Assembly: GCF_001613325.1 (NCBI RefSeq)
Contig: NZ_BDCD01000032.1
Span: forward strand, 51,830 to 115,829
Reading direction: 5' to 3'
DNA from: Nocardia yamanashiensis NBRC 100130
GTDB lineage: Bacteria > Actinomycetota > Actinomycetes > Mycobacteriales > Mycobacteriaceae
DNA length: 64,000 bases
Shown here: in pieces, positions 9,177-18,388 of the stretch
Layout of the letters: every line of letters begins with the position of its first letter
Position numbering within the stretch: position 1 is the first letter of the stretch
The notes under the pieces: model-generated
Databases searched by the model: none
Told to the model about the DNA's origin: nothing
What the model saw: the letters and a program-made list of their open reading frames with translations, nothing else
Made by a program: the position numbers and the translations under genes

Positions 9177-10559
9177 CTAGTTCACCTTGCTCGCCGCGGC
9201 GGAGAAGGTGTTGCACTGGGCGGTGCGGTTCTTGTCGTAGCCGACTTCGAACCAGGCTCCGCTGTTCTGCGAGGTGCCGTGATCGCGCATGTCACCGGGG
9301 GCGTCGCCGCGGTGATAGGTGTCGGTGCGCGCCACGCCGATCTGGGCGTTGGCGAGCGATCCGCCGCCGTGCGACGCGGACAGGTACATCCCGTCGAAGC
9401 AGTTGGCCTGCAATTCGGTCCGGCGGGACAGTTCCAGCCCGGTGTCGCTGCGCACGCCCGCGTCCCGGCGCTGCTGGTGCACCTTGCCGAGAATCCCGGA
9501 CTGCGCCTGCACATGGTGGCCGTATTCGTGCGCGAAGATCGACAGGTACACCACCCAGTTGTTCTTGAAGATATCGGTCTGCAACTGGCTGATCGGCAGG
9601 TAGATGGTCTTGTCCGCGGAGCAGTAGAACGCCGCGAAGTTCGAACTGCTGCCGGTGCAGAGCGTGGTGATGCCCTCGGTGTCGGCGGAGACCATGAGCT
9701 TCGGCGGTTCGAAGTTCATCTTGATATCCGTGAACAGGGGCTTCCAGGCCTTCTCCAGGCAGCCGGCCGCGGTTTCGAAGAAGGTGCGCGCGGTGTCGAC
9801 GTCGGTGCTCCACGCGGTGTAGTCGCATTTGGCCGGGATCAGGGTCAGATCCGCGCCGGTGACCAGTGGATTGTCGGCGGTGGCGGCGACGCCGGTGGCA
9901 CTGCTACCCCCGGAATCGGGTGCGTAAGTGGTCTTTACGGCATCACCGGAGCCGATGCTGTCGAAGCCGCTGCGCACGGCGACGCGCAGCAGCACGCCGG
10001 TGACCAGCACGATGAGGATCACCAGCAGGGTGCCCAAACGGCGGCGGCGCGGCGGGGCCGGACGTTGCGCACCGGTGGGAGCCTGCGCGGTGGGCGCGGG
10101 CATGGGCGGCCGGTATCCGGGCTGCACGGCCGAACTGCTCGGCGGGGGCGGCTGCTGCCGGCCGGGACCCCGCGAGAACATCTCCGTCGCAGCGTAATTG
10201 GGCTGTGGTGCGTATCCGGGCGGCGGCGCCACCGGACGATAGCCCGGACGCGGCTGCCCGCCGTGCTGCGGCGGACCCGGCTGCGGATATCCGGGTTGCT
10301 GCCGGGCCGGTCCCCGCTGACCCGGATACGGCTGACCCGGAAATTGCTGTCCCGGCGGCGGATTGCCGTACGGCGGGCGACCTGGTGCGGGCTGCGGCGG
10401 ATACGGCGGACGCTGCGGCTGTCCCGGCGGCCGGCCGGACTGCCCCGGATCGGGCTGCTGCCGACCGGGATTCGGATTACCGCCCTGCCCCGGGTGCGGC
10501 TGCTGGGGCGGGTTCCCGCCGGGAGGAGTCGGACCGTAGCCGGACGGTGGGCGAGTCAT
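9177..10559 (-). CDS. neutral zinc metallopeptidase with Pro/Gly-rich N-terminus
   Basis: Membrane-anchored protein of 460 aa. Residues 1-165 are a Pro/Gly/Gln-rich cytoplasmic segment (PGQPQRPPYPPQPAPGRPP and similar). One transmembrane helix follows (LGTLLVILIVLVTGVLLRVAV), then an extracytoplasmic zinc-protease domain with the HExxH site FAHEYGHHVQAQSGI and the downstream RRTELQANCFDGMYLSASH. This matches the putative neutral zinc metallopeptidase (YpfJ-type) family, whose substrates are not established. The frame is open far upstream, but the sensible ATG is 10559 (MTRPPSGYGPTPPGG). It is transcribed divergently from the DUF2207 gene, 97 bp away. The catalytic motif is intact, so it is probably active at the cell surface. 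Confidence 0.88.
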   Translation of the reverse strand: MTRPPSGYGPTPPGGNPPQQPHPGQGGNPNPGRQQPDPGQSGRPPGQPQRPPYPPQPAPGRPPYGNPPPGQQFPGQPYPGQRGPARQQPGYPQPGPPQHGGQPRPGYRPVAPPPGYAPQPNYAATEMFSRGPGRQQPPPPSSSAVQPGYRPPMPAPTAQAPTGAQRPAPPRRRRLGTLLVILIVLVTGVLLRVAVRSGFDSIGSGDAVKTTYAPDSGGSSATGVAATADNPLVTGADLTLIPAKCDYTAWSTDVDTARTFFETAAGCLEKAWKPLFTDIKMNFEPPKLMVSADTEGITTLCTGSSSNFAAFYCSADKTIYLPISQLQTDIFKNNWVVYLSIFAHEYGHHVQAQSGILGKVHQQRRDAGVRSDTGLELSRRTELQANCFDGMYLSASHGGGSLANAQIGVARTDTYHRGDAPGDMRDHGTSQNSGAWFEVGYDKNRTAQCNTFSAAASKVN

Positions 10560-10642
10560 CCCCCACACCCCCTCGTTCGTAAGCGATAACCGCCGGCTCC
10601 ATAGGCCTGTGCCTTGCCGCTGAGGAAGGATAGCAAGCTGTC

Positions 10643-10657
10643 TATAGTCGCCTGTCA
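10643..10657 (+). promoter_or_regulatory. predicted -10 element for a leaderless mRNA (DUF2207 gene)
   Basis: TATAGT (10643-10648) lies 8 nt before the ATG at 10657. The transcript would then start at or within 1-2 nt of the start codon. There is no convincing Shine-Dalgarno sequence. Confidence 0.45.
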
Positions 10658-12249
10658 TGCAGATTTTTCGGGGGGGCGCTCTCGTCGCGCTGCTGCTCGC
10701 GCTAGCGGGCCTCGCCGCACCGGCCGCCCACGCACAGTCCGAGGGTGTGCGCATCACCGCGGACGTGAGTCTGGGCGACGACGGTCTGCTGCGGGTGGTG
10801 GAAACCGTGGAAGTGCCCGAGGGCGGCGACTTCCGGCAGGTGCTGCCGCTGCGGGTGCAGGTCAGCGACACCGTGGAACGCAATTTCGAGGTGACCGAGG
10901 TGCAGGCCACCGGCGACGGCACCGCGAAGGTGGACGACAACCTGTTCACCATCGAGGCGCGCCCGGGCTCGGCGACGTTCAAGTACGCCGTGCACAACAC
11001 CGTGAGCAATGCCGATGGCGCGCAGGTGTTCCACTGGACCGGCGTGCTGAACACCGATGTGGCGTCGATCAGCGCCAGTGTGATCAGCCCGGACTTCCGG
11101 ATGGGCGTGACCAAGTGCACCATCGGCCCGCCCGGGGCTCCGGAGAACTGCGCGGACATCCGGGTGGAGCCGGACGGCGTCGCGCATCTGACGAAGACCG
11201 ATCTGCGCAAGGGCGACGTCATCGACGTGACCTTGCAGTTGCCGCCGGGCACGGTGAAGGCCAATGCCGATATCCACGACGACAACGCGCCCGGCCCGTT
11301 CTCGCTGACCGGTCCGGTGCTGGCGGCGTTCGCGGTGCTGCTGGCCGGCCTGGCCGCCGCGGCCGGTTATGTGGTGTGGACCCGTCGCGCGGACGCCGAC
11401 GCCCCGCAGGTGATCGATCCGATTGCGCGCGAGGGCAATCGGGCTCGCTTCACCTCTCCCGACGGCGTGCTGCCCGGTACCGCCGGCCTGCTGCTGGACG
11501 GCTATGTGGATCCCGCCGATATGGCGGCCACCATCGTGGATCTCGCGGTGCGCAGCTATCTCTGGGTCGCGGTCGCGGGCGAACAGGATTGGCGGATCGA
11601 GCGTCTGAACCCGGCCGATGACCAGCTCACCGGGTACGAGCGCACGGTCTACTCCGCCCTGCTCCCGGACGGCGTGGATGCCGTGCTGCTGTCGGAGCTG
11701 AAGGGCAAGGTGCCGGTCCGCGCGGTCCGGCGGGCCCTCATCGACGATGCGGTGGCGCGCGGCGCGTTCGTGGATCGCACCCGCCGCGGCTTCGAATTCT
11801 GGCTCGGCGCGGCGCTGATCGTCACCGGCGCGATCGCCACCGCCGCCCTCGCGCTCGGCCCCGGTCACGCGCTGATCGGCATCGCCATCGCGCTGGCGGG
11901 CGTGGCGGCCCTGCTGCTCCCCCGCTATCTCCCGGCCCGCACCGCGCTGGGCCGCGAGCTGACCGGTCGCATCCAGGCCATGCTGCGTGGCCTGGATGCC
12001 ATTGCCCCGCAACAGCTCCCGCCGCCGGATCAGGAGCTGGTCTTCTCCCGCGCGCTGCCGTTCATGGTGGCCGGCCGCCGCACCGACCAGTGGGTCCGCA
12101 CCTTCCGCAATCTCGATCCCACCGCCGACGGCGAGACCGGCATCTACTGGTTCGGCGGTTTCGAAGGCGACCGCGATCTGCTCCGCTTCGGCGCGCACTT
12201 CCCATATTTCATTACGGCCGTCGAGGGGTTGTTCCGCCCGGCCCGTTGA
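10657..12249 (+). CDS. DUF2207 family membrane protein
   Basis: Protein of 530 aa with a Sec signal peptide (VALLLALAGLAAPAAHA, cleavage expected before QSEGV). An extracytoplasmic beta-rich domain follows (residues about 28-205, with two cysteines in TKCTIGPPGAPENCADI). Then comes a transmembrane helix near 210-235 (FSLTGPVLAAFAVLLAGLAAAAGYVVW), a cytoplasmic segment, and a hydrophobic pair near 375-420. The overall plan is that of DUF2207 proteins, found in many actinobacteria with no firmly assigned function; a cell-envelope role is plausible. It starts right behind a -10 element, suggesting leaderless translation, and runs convergently into the flavoprotein gene, leaving only 9 bp between the stops. 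Confidence 0.88.
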   Translation: MQIFRGGALVALLLALAGLAAPAAHAQSEGVRITADVSLGDDGLLRVVETVEVPEGGDFRQVLPLRVQVSDTVERNFEVTEVQATGDGTAKVDDNLFTIEARPGSATFKYAVHNTVSNADGAQVFHWTGVLNTDVASISASVISPDFRMGVTKCTIGPPGAPENCADIRVEPDGVAHLTKTDLRKGDVIDVTLQLPPGTVKANADIHDDNAPGPFSLTGPVLAAFAVLLAGLAAAAGYVVWTRRADADAPQVIDPIAREGNRARFTSPDGVLPGTAGLLLDGYVDPADMAATIVDLAVRSYLWVAVAGEQDWRIERLNPADDQLTGYERTVYSALLPDGVDAVLLSELKGKVPVRAVRRALIDDAVARGAFVDRTRRGFEFWLGAALIVTGAIATAALALGPGHALIGIAIALAGVAALLLPRYLPARTALGRELTGRIQAMLRGLDAIAPQQLPPPDQELVFSRALPFMVAGRRTDQWVRTFRNLDPTADGETGIYWFGGFEGDRDLLRFGAHFPYFITAVEGLFRPAR

Positions 12250-12258
12250 CGCCCGCCG

Positions 12259-14970
12259 CTAGGAATCCGCGTGCACAGCCAGGGCGCGGCGGGCATAGGC
12301 GCGGACGTCGGCGTCGGTGTCGTCGAGCGCCGTTCGCAAGGCGAGGCGGGCGCTTTCGGATTCGGGCCAGCTGCTCAGCGTGAGCACCGCCGCTTTGCGA
12401 ATGTCGGGGTGGACGTCGGCCAGGGCCGTGGTGAGGGGCTCGGTGGCCAGTTCGACGCCGACGGCGGGCAGGCCACGGGCCGCGCCTTCGCGGATCTGCC
12501 AGGCCGAATCACGTAGCGCCGCAGCGAGTACCGGGGCGTCGGTGGGGTCGCCGAGCCGGGCCAGCGCGGTGAGCGCGGCGGCGCGGACCAGGGGGTCACG
12601 ATCGGCGGCGAGGGTGCGGACGGTGTCGGCCCCGCCCTGGCCGATGGTGGCCAGACCCTTGGCGGCGGCGATGCGGACTTCGCGGTTCTCGTCGTGCGCC
12701 GCGCCGGCGAGCGCGTTCCAGTCGTCGAGGGAGACCAGGCCGGACACCGCCTCGATGCGAACCCGATGGTCGGCATCGACGGCGGCCTTGGCGAACAGTT
12801 CCGCCGAACCGGCGTGCAGGGCGCGCAGCAGATCGATCACGGCCGCGCGCACCAGCGGATCCGGCGAGTCGGCGTGGTCGGCGAGCAGGCCCGGGGCGGG
12901 GAGGATTTCGACGAGTTCGCGCAGGCCGGCCACCGCCGCGGCACGTACTGCGGCGTCGGCGTCACCGAGGGCCGCGATCAAGTGGTCGTCGAAACCGTCC
13001 GGCGTGCCTTCGGTGAGCACCGACAGGGCCGTGGCGCGCACCCGCGGATCCGGATCGCTCAGGAAGGATTCGAGTTCGGCCGTGCTGGGGGCATCGAGGG
13101 TGAGCAGCAGCGCGATGCGAGGCGCGACGATCTCCTTCGCGGGCGCGGGCGGGGTCGCGTGGTTGTGCACATCCGTCCCCAGGTTGGGTGGACTGCCGAT
13201 GAGCTCCGGCTGCGCGACGGGAATGACGGTCGGATCGTCCGAGGTCAGCTCGTCGAAACCGGGCACCGGGACGAAATACGGTGCGACGGGCCGCTTGTGG
13301 AATTCCATCTCGCCGTCCGCGCCCTTGCGCAGATTGAGGTGGTAGCGCCACTCCACATCGTCGCGCTCGGGCAGGTCGGCCCGCTCGTGATAGAGCCCCC
13401 ACCGGGACTCGGTGCGGGTCAGCGAGGAACGCGCCGCCATTTCCGCGCAGTCACGGATGAAAGTGACTTCGGCGCAGCGCATGAGCTCGTGCGGGGTCTG
13501 CGCGCCCATGGCCTCCAGGTCGCCGAGCATGCGATCGAAGGTTTCGATGGCGAGCGAGAGCTTGGTGGCGGTCTTGGGCGGGGCCACATAGTCGTTGACG
13601 AAGCGGCGCAGCTTGTATTCGACCTGCTGCTGCGGCGGCCCGTCGGGGTTGCGCAGCGGCCGGTAGACGAGTTCATGGGCGGCCGCCAGCTGATCGTCCG
13701 GAAGCGCCTGCGGGGCTTCGACTTCGGCCAGTGTCGAGGCGGCGTGCGAGCCCGCGAGGTCGCCGTAGACGAACGCGCCGATCATGTAGTTGTGCGGGAC
13801 GCAGGCTAGGTCACCGGCGGCGTAGAGGCCGGGCACCGTGGTCCGGGCATGCTCGTCCACCCACACTCCGGACGCGGAATGCCCACTGCACAACCCGATT
13901 TCGGAGATGTGCATCTCGATATCGTGGGTGCGGTAGTCGTGCCCGCGATTGGCGTGAAAGGTGCCGCGCGTGGGCCGTTCGGTGGTGTGCAGGATGCCTT
14001 CGAGCGCGTCCAGGGTCTCGGTCGGCAGGTGCGAGACCTTCAGATAGATGGGCCCGCGCGCGGATTCGATCTCCCGCTTCACCTCCGACATCATCTGCCC
14101 GGACCAGTAGTCGGAATCCACGAACCGCTCACCGAGCGCGTTGACCTGATACCCGCCGAACGGATTCGCGACATACGCGCAGGCCGGGCCGTTGTAATCC
14201 TTGATCAGCGGATTGATCTGGAAGCATTCGATGCCCGACAGCTCCGCGCCCGCGTGATAGGCCATGGCGTACCCGTCACCGGCATTGGTCGGATTCTCGT
14301 AGGTGCCGTACAGGTACCCCGAAGCCGGCAGTCCGAGCCGCCCGGCGGGACCGGTGGCGAGAATGACCGCCTTCGCGCCGACCGCCACGAATTCGCCGGT
14401 GCGCGTGTTCAATGCGGCCGCGCCGACCGCACGCCCGCCCTCGGTGAGCACCCGCACCGGCATCAGCCGGTTCTCGATGCGGATCCGCTCGCGCATCTTG
14501 CGCTGCCGCAGCACCCGGTACAGCGCCTTCTTGACGTCCTTCCCCTCCGGCATGGGCAGCACGTACGACCCGGACCGGTGCACCCGCCGCACCGCGTATT
14601 CGCCGTACGCGTCCTTCTCGAACTTCACCCCGTACCGTTCGAGCCGCTGCACCATCGCGAATCCGCGCGTCGCCGTCTGATAGATGGTGCGCTGGTTGAC
14701 GATTCCGTCGTTGGCGCGGGTGATCTCGGCGACGTAGTCCTCCGGTTCGGCCTTGCCCGGAATGACCGCGTTGTTCACCCCGTCCATGCCCATGGCCAGC
14801 GCCCCCGAATGCCGCACGTGCGCCTTCTCCAGCAGCAGCACATTCGCGCCCTGTTCGGCGGCGGTGAGCGCGGCCATGGTGCCCGCGGTGCCGCCGCCGA
14901 TCACCAGGACGTCGCAGTCCAGCCGCAGGGTTTCGGATAGATCGGGAATCTCCATGGGATACACCAGCAT
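12259..14970 (-). CDS. AprA/FrdA-like FAD flavoprotein with C-terminal HEAT repeats
   Basis: Oxidoreductase of 903 aa. Residues about 1-450 are an FAD-binding fumarate-reductase/APS-reductase-type domain: dinucleotide motif DVLVIGGGTAGTMAALTAAE, FAD-contacting LLLEKAHVRHSGALAMGMDG, and GLYAAGDLACVPHNYMIGA. Residues about 450-600 are the helical C-terminal domain of that fold. Residues about 625-900 form seven or more HEAT/PBS-lyase-like repeats (DPDPRVRATALSVL, DPLVRAAVIDLLRAL, DADVRAYARRAL). The electron partner is very likely the two-cluster ferredoxin four genes upstream, mirroring the AprA-AprB pair. The operon also carries a sulfonate/taurine-like importer, so the substrate is probably an imported sulfur compound, but it is unknown. 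An alternative ATG lies at 14955 (MEIPDLSETLRLD); neither start has a strong ribosome site. Confidence 0.85.
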   Translation of the reverse strand: MLVYPMEIPDLSETLRLDCDVLVIGGGTAGTMAALTAAEQGANVLLLEKAHVRHSGALAMGMDGVNNAVIPGKAEPEDYVAEITRANDGIVNQRTIYQTATRGFAMVQRLERYGVKFEKDAYGEYAVRRVHRSGSYVLPMPEGKDVKKALYRVLRQRKMRERIRIENRLMPVRVLTEGGRAVGAAALNTRTGEFVAVGAKAVILATGPAGRLGLPASGYLYGTYENPTNAGDGYAMAYHAGAELSGIECFQINPLIKDYNGPACAYVANPFGGYQVNALGERFVDSDYWSGQMMSEVKREIESARGPIYLKVSHLPTETLDALEGILHTTERPTRGTFHANRGHDYRTHDIEMHISEIGLCSGHSASGVWVDEHARTTVPGLYAAGDLACVPHNYMIGAFVYGDLAGSHAASTLAEVEAPQALPDDQLAAAHELVYRPLRNPDGPPQQQVEYKLRRFVNDYVAPPKTATKLSLAIETFDRMLGDLEAMGAQTPHELMRCAEVTFIRDCAEMAARSSLTRTESRWGLYHERADLPERDDVEWRYHLNLRKGADGEMEFHKRPVAPYFVPVPGFDELTSDDPTVIPVAQPELIGSPPNLGTDVHNHATPPAPAKEIVAPRIALLLTLDAPSTAELESFLSDPDPRVRATALSVLTEGTPDGFDDHLIAALGDADAAVRAAAVAGLRELVEILPAPGLLADHADSPDPLVRAAVIDLLRALHAGSAELFAKAAVDADHRVRIEAVSGLVSLDDWNALAGAAHDENREVRIAAAKGLATIGQGGADTVRTLAADRDPLVRAAALTALARLGDPTDAPVLAAALRDSAWQIREGAARGLPAVGVELATEPLTTALADVHPDIRKAAVLTLSSWPESESARLALRTALDDTDADVRAYARRALAVHADS

Positions 14971-15030
14971 TCGAAGTCGGGGACGGATATCAGGTCGCGC
15001 GGGCCGCCGGGGCCGCCGGCGGCGCGGCGC

Positions 15031-15798
15031 TCAGAGGGCGGCCAGGTCGCCCGAATGATCCAGCGCGGTAATGATTTCGGCGCGCAGCGCGGAGCGGTCG
15101 ACGCCGAGGACGCGCGGCTGGGGGACCTCCAGCAGGGCGCGCAGCGGTTCGCCGGCACGGCCGAGGACGGCGACGCGGTCGCCGAGCAACAGCGCCTCGT
15201 CCACATCGTGGGTGACGAACAGGACGGTGGTGGGATGGCTGCGCCAGGTGTCGATCAGCAAGCGCTGCATGGTGTTCCGGGTCTGCGCGTCGAGCGCGCC
15301 GAACGGTTCGTCCATCATGACCGAGCGGGGCGCACCGGCCAGGCCGCGCGCCAGCTGCACGCGCTGGCGCATGCCGCCGGACAGGCTCTTGGGCAGGAAG
15401 TCCGCGAAACCGGTCAGCCCGATCTCCTCGATCCACCGTTCCGCCAGCGCGCGCCGACCCGCCCTGGGTGCGCCGCGCAGCTTCAGCGCCAGTTCGATAT
15501 TGGCGCGCACGGTCTTCCAGGGCAGCAGCGCATTGTCCTGGAAGACGACGGCGCGATCCCGGTCGGTGCCGGTGACCTCGACGCCGTCGGCCAGCACCCG
15601 CCCCGCATCGGGTTTCAGCAGGCCCGCCAGCGCGCGCAGCACCGTGGACTTGCCGCACCCGGACGGGCCGGTGAGCACCAGGATCTCACCCGGCCGCACC
15701 TGCAGGTTCAGGCCCGTGATGACGGGTGCGCCGGTGTAGGAGAGGTCTATTCCCTCGAGGGTCAATCCGATGCCGGCGACGGTCTGCTCGATGCTCAT
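15031..15798 (-). CDS. ABC transporter ATPase, SsuB/TauB type
   Basis: ATP-binding subunit (255 aa) of the importer made with the permease and binding protein upstream. It has Walker A LTGPSGCGKSTVLRAL, signature LSGGMRQRVQLARGLA, Walker B SVMMDEPFGALD, and H-loop FVTHDVDEALLLGDR, the arrangement of the nitrate/sulfonate/taurine ATPase family. The open frame extends to 16518, but the true ATG is 15798 (MSIEQTVAGIGLTLEG), overlapping the permease stop by 4 bp (ATGA), so the genes are translationally coupled. The flavoprotein gene starts 60 bp further on. Confidence 0.92.
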   Translation of the reverse strand: MSIEQTVAGIGLTLEGIDLSYTGAPVITGLNLQVRPGEILVLTGPSGCGKSTVLRALAGLLKPDAGRVLADGVEVTGTDRDRAVVFQDNALLPWKTVRANIELALKLRGAPRAGRRALAERWIEEIGLTGFADFLPKSLSGGMRQRVQLARGLAGAPRSVMMDEPFGALDAQTRNTMQRLLIDTWRSHPTTVLFVTHDVDEALLLGDRVAVLGRAGEPLRALLEVPQPRVLGVDRSALRAEIITALDHSGDLAAL

Positions 15799-16658
15799 TT
15801 CGCCACCTCCGGGACGCGCGGCAGCCAATGGGTGACCCGGCGGCCGAGGAATTCCACCGCGGCCGAGGTGCCGTACCCGAGCGCGCCGATGGTGATGATG
15901 CCGACGAACACGCCCGGATAGTCGACGATGGTGTACGCCTGCCAGGTGCGGTAGCCGACGCCCAGCCGCCCGGAGATCATCTCGGCCGAGACCACGCAGA
16001 TCCACGCCACGCCGATGCCCACCGACAATCCGGAGAACACCCCCGGCAGGCTGCCCGGCAGCACCACCCGCAGCAGCACGTCCCAGCGCCCGCCGCCGAG
16101 CGTGCGCACCGAGTCCTCCCAGATGGTCGGCAGCGCCCGCACGGCGTGCCGGGTGGAGACCAGGACCGGGAAGAAGGCGGCAAGGAAGGTGATGAACACG
16201 ATCCCGGCCTCGTCGTCCGGGAACAGCAGGATGGCGACCGGCACGATGGCGATGGCCGGAATGGGCCGCGCCAGTTCGGTGAGCGGACCGACGGTATCGG
16301 CCAGCCACCGCGAACGGCCCAGTGCCACACCGAGTGTCACGCCGAACAACGCGGCCAGCCCGAATCCGGTGAGAATCCGGATCAGCGACTGCCCGAGATC
16401 CAGGTAGAACACCTCGGTGCCGAGCTGATGCCGGAAGGCGCGCACGATCTCGGTCACGGTGGGCAGGGTGTCGAACCGCACCCACGCCCGGACGTTGTTG
16501 GCGGTCAGCACCTGCCACAGGCCGATGGCCACGACGACCGACGTCAGGCGGATGGCCCGCGACCGCCAGACCGCCGGTCCCCGGCGCGAACGGGTCTGCG
16601 TGACAGCCGGTTCCGGAATGTCCACCGATGCGCGCGGAACCGCCGTCACGGCGCTCAT
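15795..16658 (-). CDS. ABC transporter permease, SsuC/TauC type
   Basis: Inner-membrane permease (287 aa) with about six transmembrane helices. A BPD_transp_1 domain covers residues about 95-275. The coupling (EAA) loop is visible around RALPTIWEDSVRTLGGGRWDVLLRVVLPGSLPGVFSGLSVGIGVAW, split by helix breaks. It belongs to the nitrate/sulfonate/taurine importer group. It overlaps the ATPase start by 4 bp and starts 40 bp after the binding-protein stop, so it is inside the same operon. Confidence 0.92.
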   Translation of the reverse strand: MSAVTAVPRASVDIPEPAVTQTRSRRGPAVWRSRAIRLTSVVVAIGLWQVLTANNVRAWVRFDTLPTVTEIVRAFRHQLGTEVFYLDLGQSLIRILTGFGLAALFGVTLGVALGRSRWLADTVGPLTELARPIPAIAIVPVAILLFPDDEAGIVFITFLAAFFPVLVSTRHAVRALPTIWEDSVRTLGGGRWDVLLRVVLPGSLPGVFSGLSVGIGVAWICVVSAEMISGRLGVGYRTWQAYTIVDYPGVFVGIITIGALGYGTSAAVEFLGRRVTHWLPRVPEVAK

Positions 16659-16698
16659 CTCGTCACCCCGTCTGGTCGGAGCCGCGCGATCCGAGTGC

Positions 16699-18138
16699 TC
16701 ATTGCCGGACCTCGTTGACGGCTTGCTCGTAGTTCACGGCCACGCCGGACGGGTGGGCGCCCAGGTAACGCTGCTGCGCGGCGGCCGTGGTGAAGGGCAG
16801 GTAGGTGTCGCCGTCGCGGACCCACAGGGCCTTGTCGGCGAACCAGCGGGTGCCGAGTTCGGCATCGGGCACATAGGCGGCACGGATCGACTTGCCCTGG
16901 GCGCGAGCGGCTTTCACGGCGCGCAGCAGGCTGGTCGGATCCGAGGCGGGCTGGGTCTTGTCGGCGCCGGTGAACCAGATCTCGCCCGCCAGCGCCGGAT
17001 TGTCGGCGGCCTTGCCGCTCACCGGGTCGGTGCCCTTGACCGGTGCGGGGTTGGCATTGACGGCCAGTTCCGCGTCGTAGTTCGCGCCGCGTTCCTTGAA
17101 CGCCGCCTGCAGGGCCGTCGAATCGACGAACTTGTCGATATCCAGATCCGCGAAGTCGCCGATCGACTTCAGGTACGCCACATCGGCTTTGAAGGCGTCG
17201 ATGAGCTTGGGCTTCAGCGTGGTGTCGAAGGAGGTTCCGCCCGGCCCGTTGTAGAGGTACACCACCTCTTGAGCGAGACCGGCGTTCTCGGCGACGACCC
17301 GCGCCGCTTCCAGGGGCTGCTGGTGGATGAAGTCGGTGGCGTCCAGCTGAGCTTGCAGGAACGCATTCAGCACCTCCGGATGCTGTTTCGCGTAGTCGCG
17401 GCGGGTCACCACGCCGTGGAAGGTGGGGACGTTCAGTTCGGCCCCGTCGTAGAGCAGCTTGGCCTTGTTCTGGAAGACCAGCAGCCCGGGCCAGGCCACG
17501 AACTGCGAAAGCGCCGCCACCTGACCGGATTCCAGTGCGGACGCGCCGATCTGCGGCTGCTGGTTGAGCACCTCGACGCCGGTCTTCGGGTCGAGGCCGG
17601 CACGGGTCAGCGCCTGCACCAGGGTGCCGTGCCCGGCGGAGCCGACCGAGGCCGAAACCTTCTGCCCGGACAGATCGTTCAGCGTCTGCGCCTTGGAATC
17701 CGGCGACACCACCACCATGTTCAGCGCGCCCTTGGGGTTGTACCCGGTGACCGAGACGAACTCGGTCTTGGCGCGCTCGTTGGCCTGGGTGCGGGAGCCG
17801 TTGATGAGCAGCGGGTAGTCGCCCATCGAACCGATGTCGATCTTCTCCGCCACCATCTGCGCGGTGATGGGCGCGCCGGTGTCGTAGTCCTGCCACTCCA
17901 CCTGGTACTTGGCCCCGCCGCCGTCGGTCAGCTTGTTCAGCCGGGTTTCCAGGAATCCCTTGGCCTTCAACAGGGTTCCCGCGGTGACGGTATTGATCGT
18001 CTTGGACTGATAGCCGATGACGACCTTGACGGTGTCACCGTTGCTGCCGGACTGCTGCTCCAGGGAGCAGCCGGCGGCGGAGAGGGCGAGGGTGGCGGCC
18101 AGGGCCACCGTGGCGAGGCGGGCGGGGCGGTACTTCAT
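16699..18138 (-). CDS. ABC transporter substrate-binding lipoprotein with extra C-terminal domain
   Basis: Exported lipoprotein of 479 aa that captures the substrate for the importer below. The signal peptide ends in a lipobox (ATLALSAAGC, lipidated Cys at residue 24). Residues about 35-345 look like the SsuA/TauA/NMT1 periplasmic-binding fold (VKVVIGYQSKTINTVTAGTL; VAEKIDIGSMGDYPLLING). Family members are usually about 320-350 aa. The additional 100 or so residues end in WVRDGDTYLPFTTAAAQQRYLGAHP and resemble a NosL-like fold; this is my reading of a pattern, not a search result. It sits between the ferredoxin and permease genes of the operon. Confidence 0.87.
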   Translation of the reverse strand: MKYRPARLATVALAATLALSAAGCSLEQQSGSNGDTVKVVIGYQSKTINTVTAGTLLKAKGFLETRLNKLTDGGGAKYQVEWQDYDTGAPITAQMVAEKIDIGSMGDYPLLINGSRTQANERAKTEFVSVTGYNPKGALNMVVVSPDSKAQTLNDLSGQKVSASVGSAGHGTLVQALTRAGLDPKTGVEVLNQQPQIGASALESGQVAALSQFVAWPGLLVFQNKAKLLYDGAELNVPTFHGVVTRRDYAKQHPEVLNAFLQAQLDATDFIHQQPLEAARVVAENAGLAQEVVYLYNGPGGTSFDTTLKPKLIDAFKADVAYLKSIGDFADLDIDKFVDSTALQAAFKERGANYDAELAVNANPAPVKGTDPVSGKAADNPALAGEIWFTGADKTQPASDPTSLLRAVKAARAQGKSIRAAYVPDAELGTRWFADKALWVRDGDTYLPFTTAAAQQRYLGAHPSGVAVNYEQAVNEVRQ

Positions 18139-18160
18139 GGGGATTCCTAGCGAAGGGTGT

Positions 18161-18388
18161 TCAGCGGAGCAGATAGGGCATGTTGACGGTGACCGCGCCG
18201 GTGGGACAGCGCGCCGCGCACGGCCCGCAGTACCAGCACTCGTCGACGTGCATGTACGCCTTGCCGTTGTCGGGGTTGATCGCCAGCGAATCGAGCGGGC
18301 AGATCTCCACGCACAGGGTGCAGCCCTGAATACACAGGGATTCGTCGATGGTCACCGGGACATCGGCCCGCTGGTTGACCAGAGCCAT
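18161..18388 (-). CDS. AprB-like ferredoxin with two [4Fe-4S] clusters
   Basis: Small electron carrier of 75 aa. Two cluster motifs are clear: CIQGCTLCVEICP (C-x3-C-x2-C-x3-CP) near residue 18 and CWYCGPCAARCP (C-x2-C-x2-C-x3-CP) near residue 51. The spacing and the ending AVTVNMPYLLR resemble the beta subunit of APS reductase, and the AprA-like flavoprotein is in the same operon. The ATG at 18388 is chosen because TTGGAGG lies 8 nt upstream. It overlaps the gntR stop by one base (TGATG), which puts the regulator and ferredoxin in one translationally coupled unit. It starts 22 bp before the binding-protein gene region. Confidence 0.92.
   Translation of the reverse strand: MALVNQRADVPVTIDESLCIQGCTLCVEICPLDSLAINPDNGKAYMHVDECWYCGPCAARCPTGAVTVNMPYLLR

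Noticed and set aside
10702..12198. 498-codon minus-strand frame
   Set aside because: Shadow of the DUF2207 gene. It has no ribosome site and His/Arg/Ala-biased composition.
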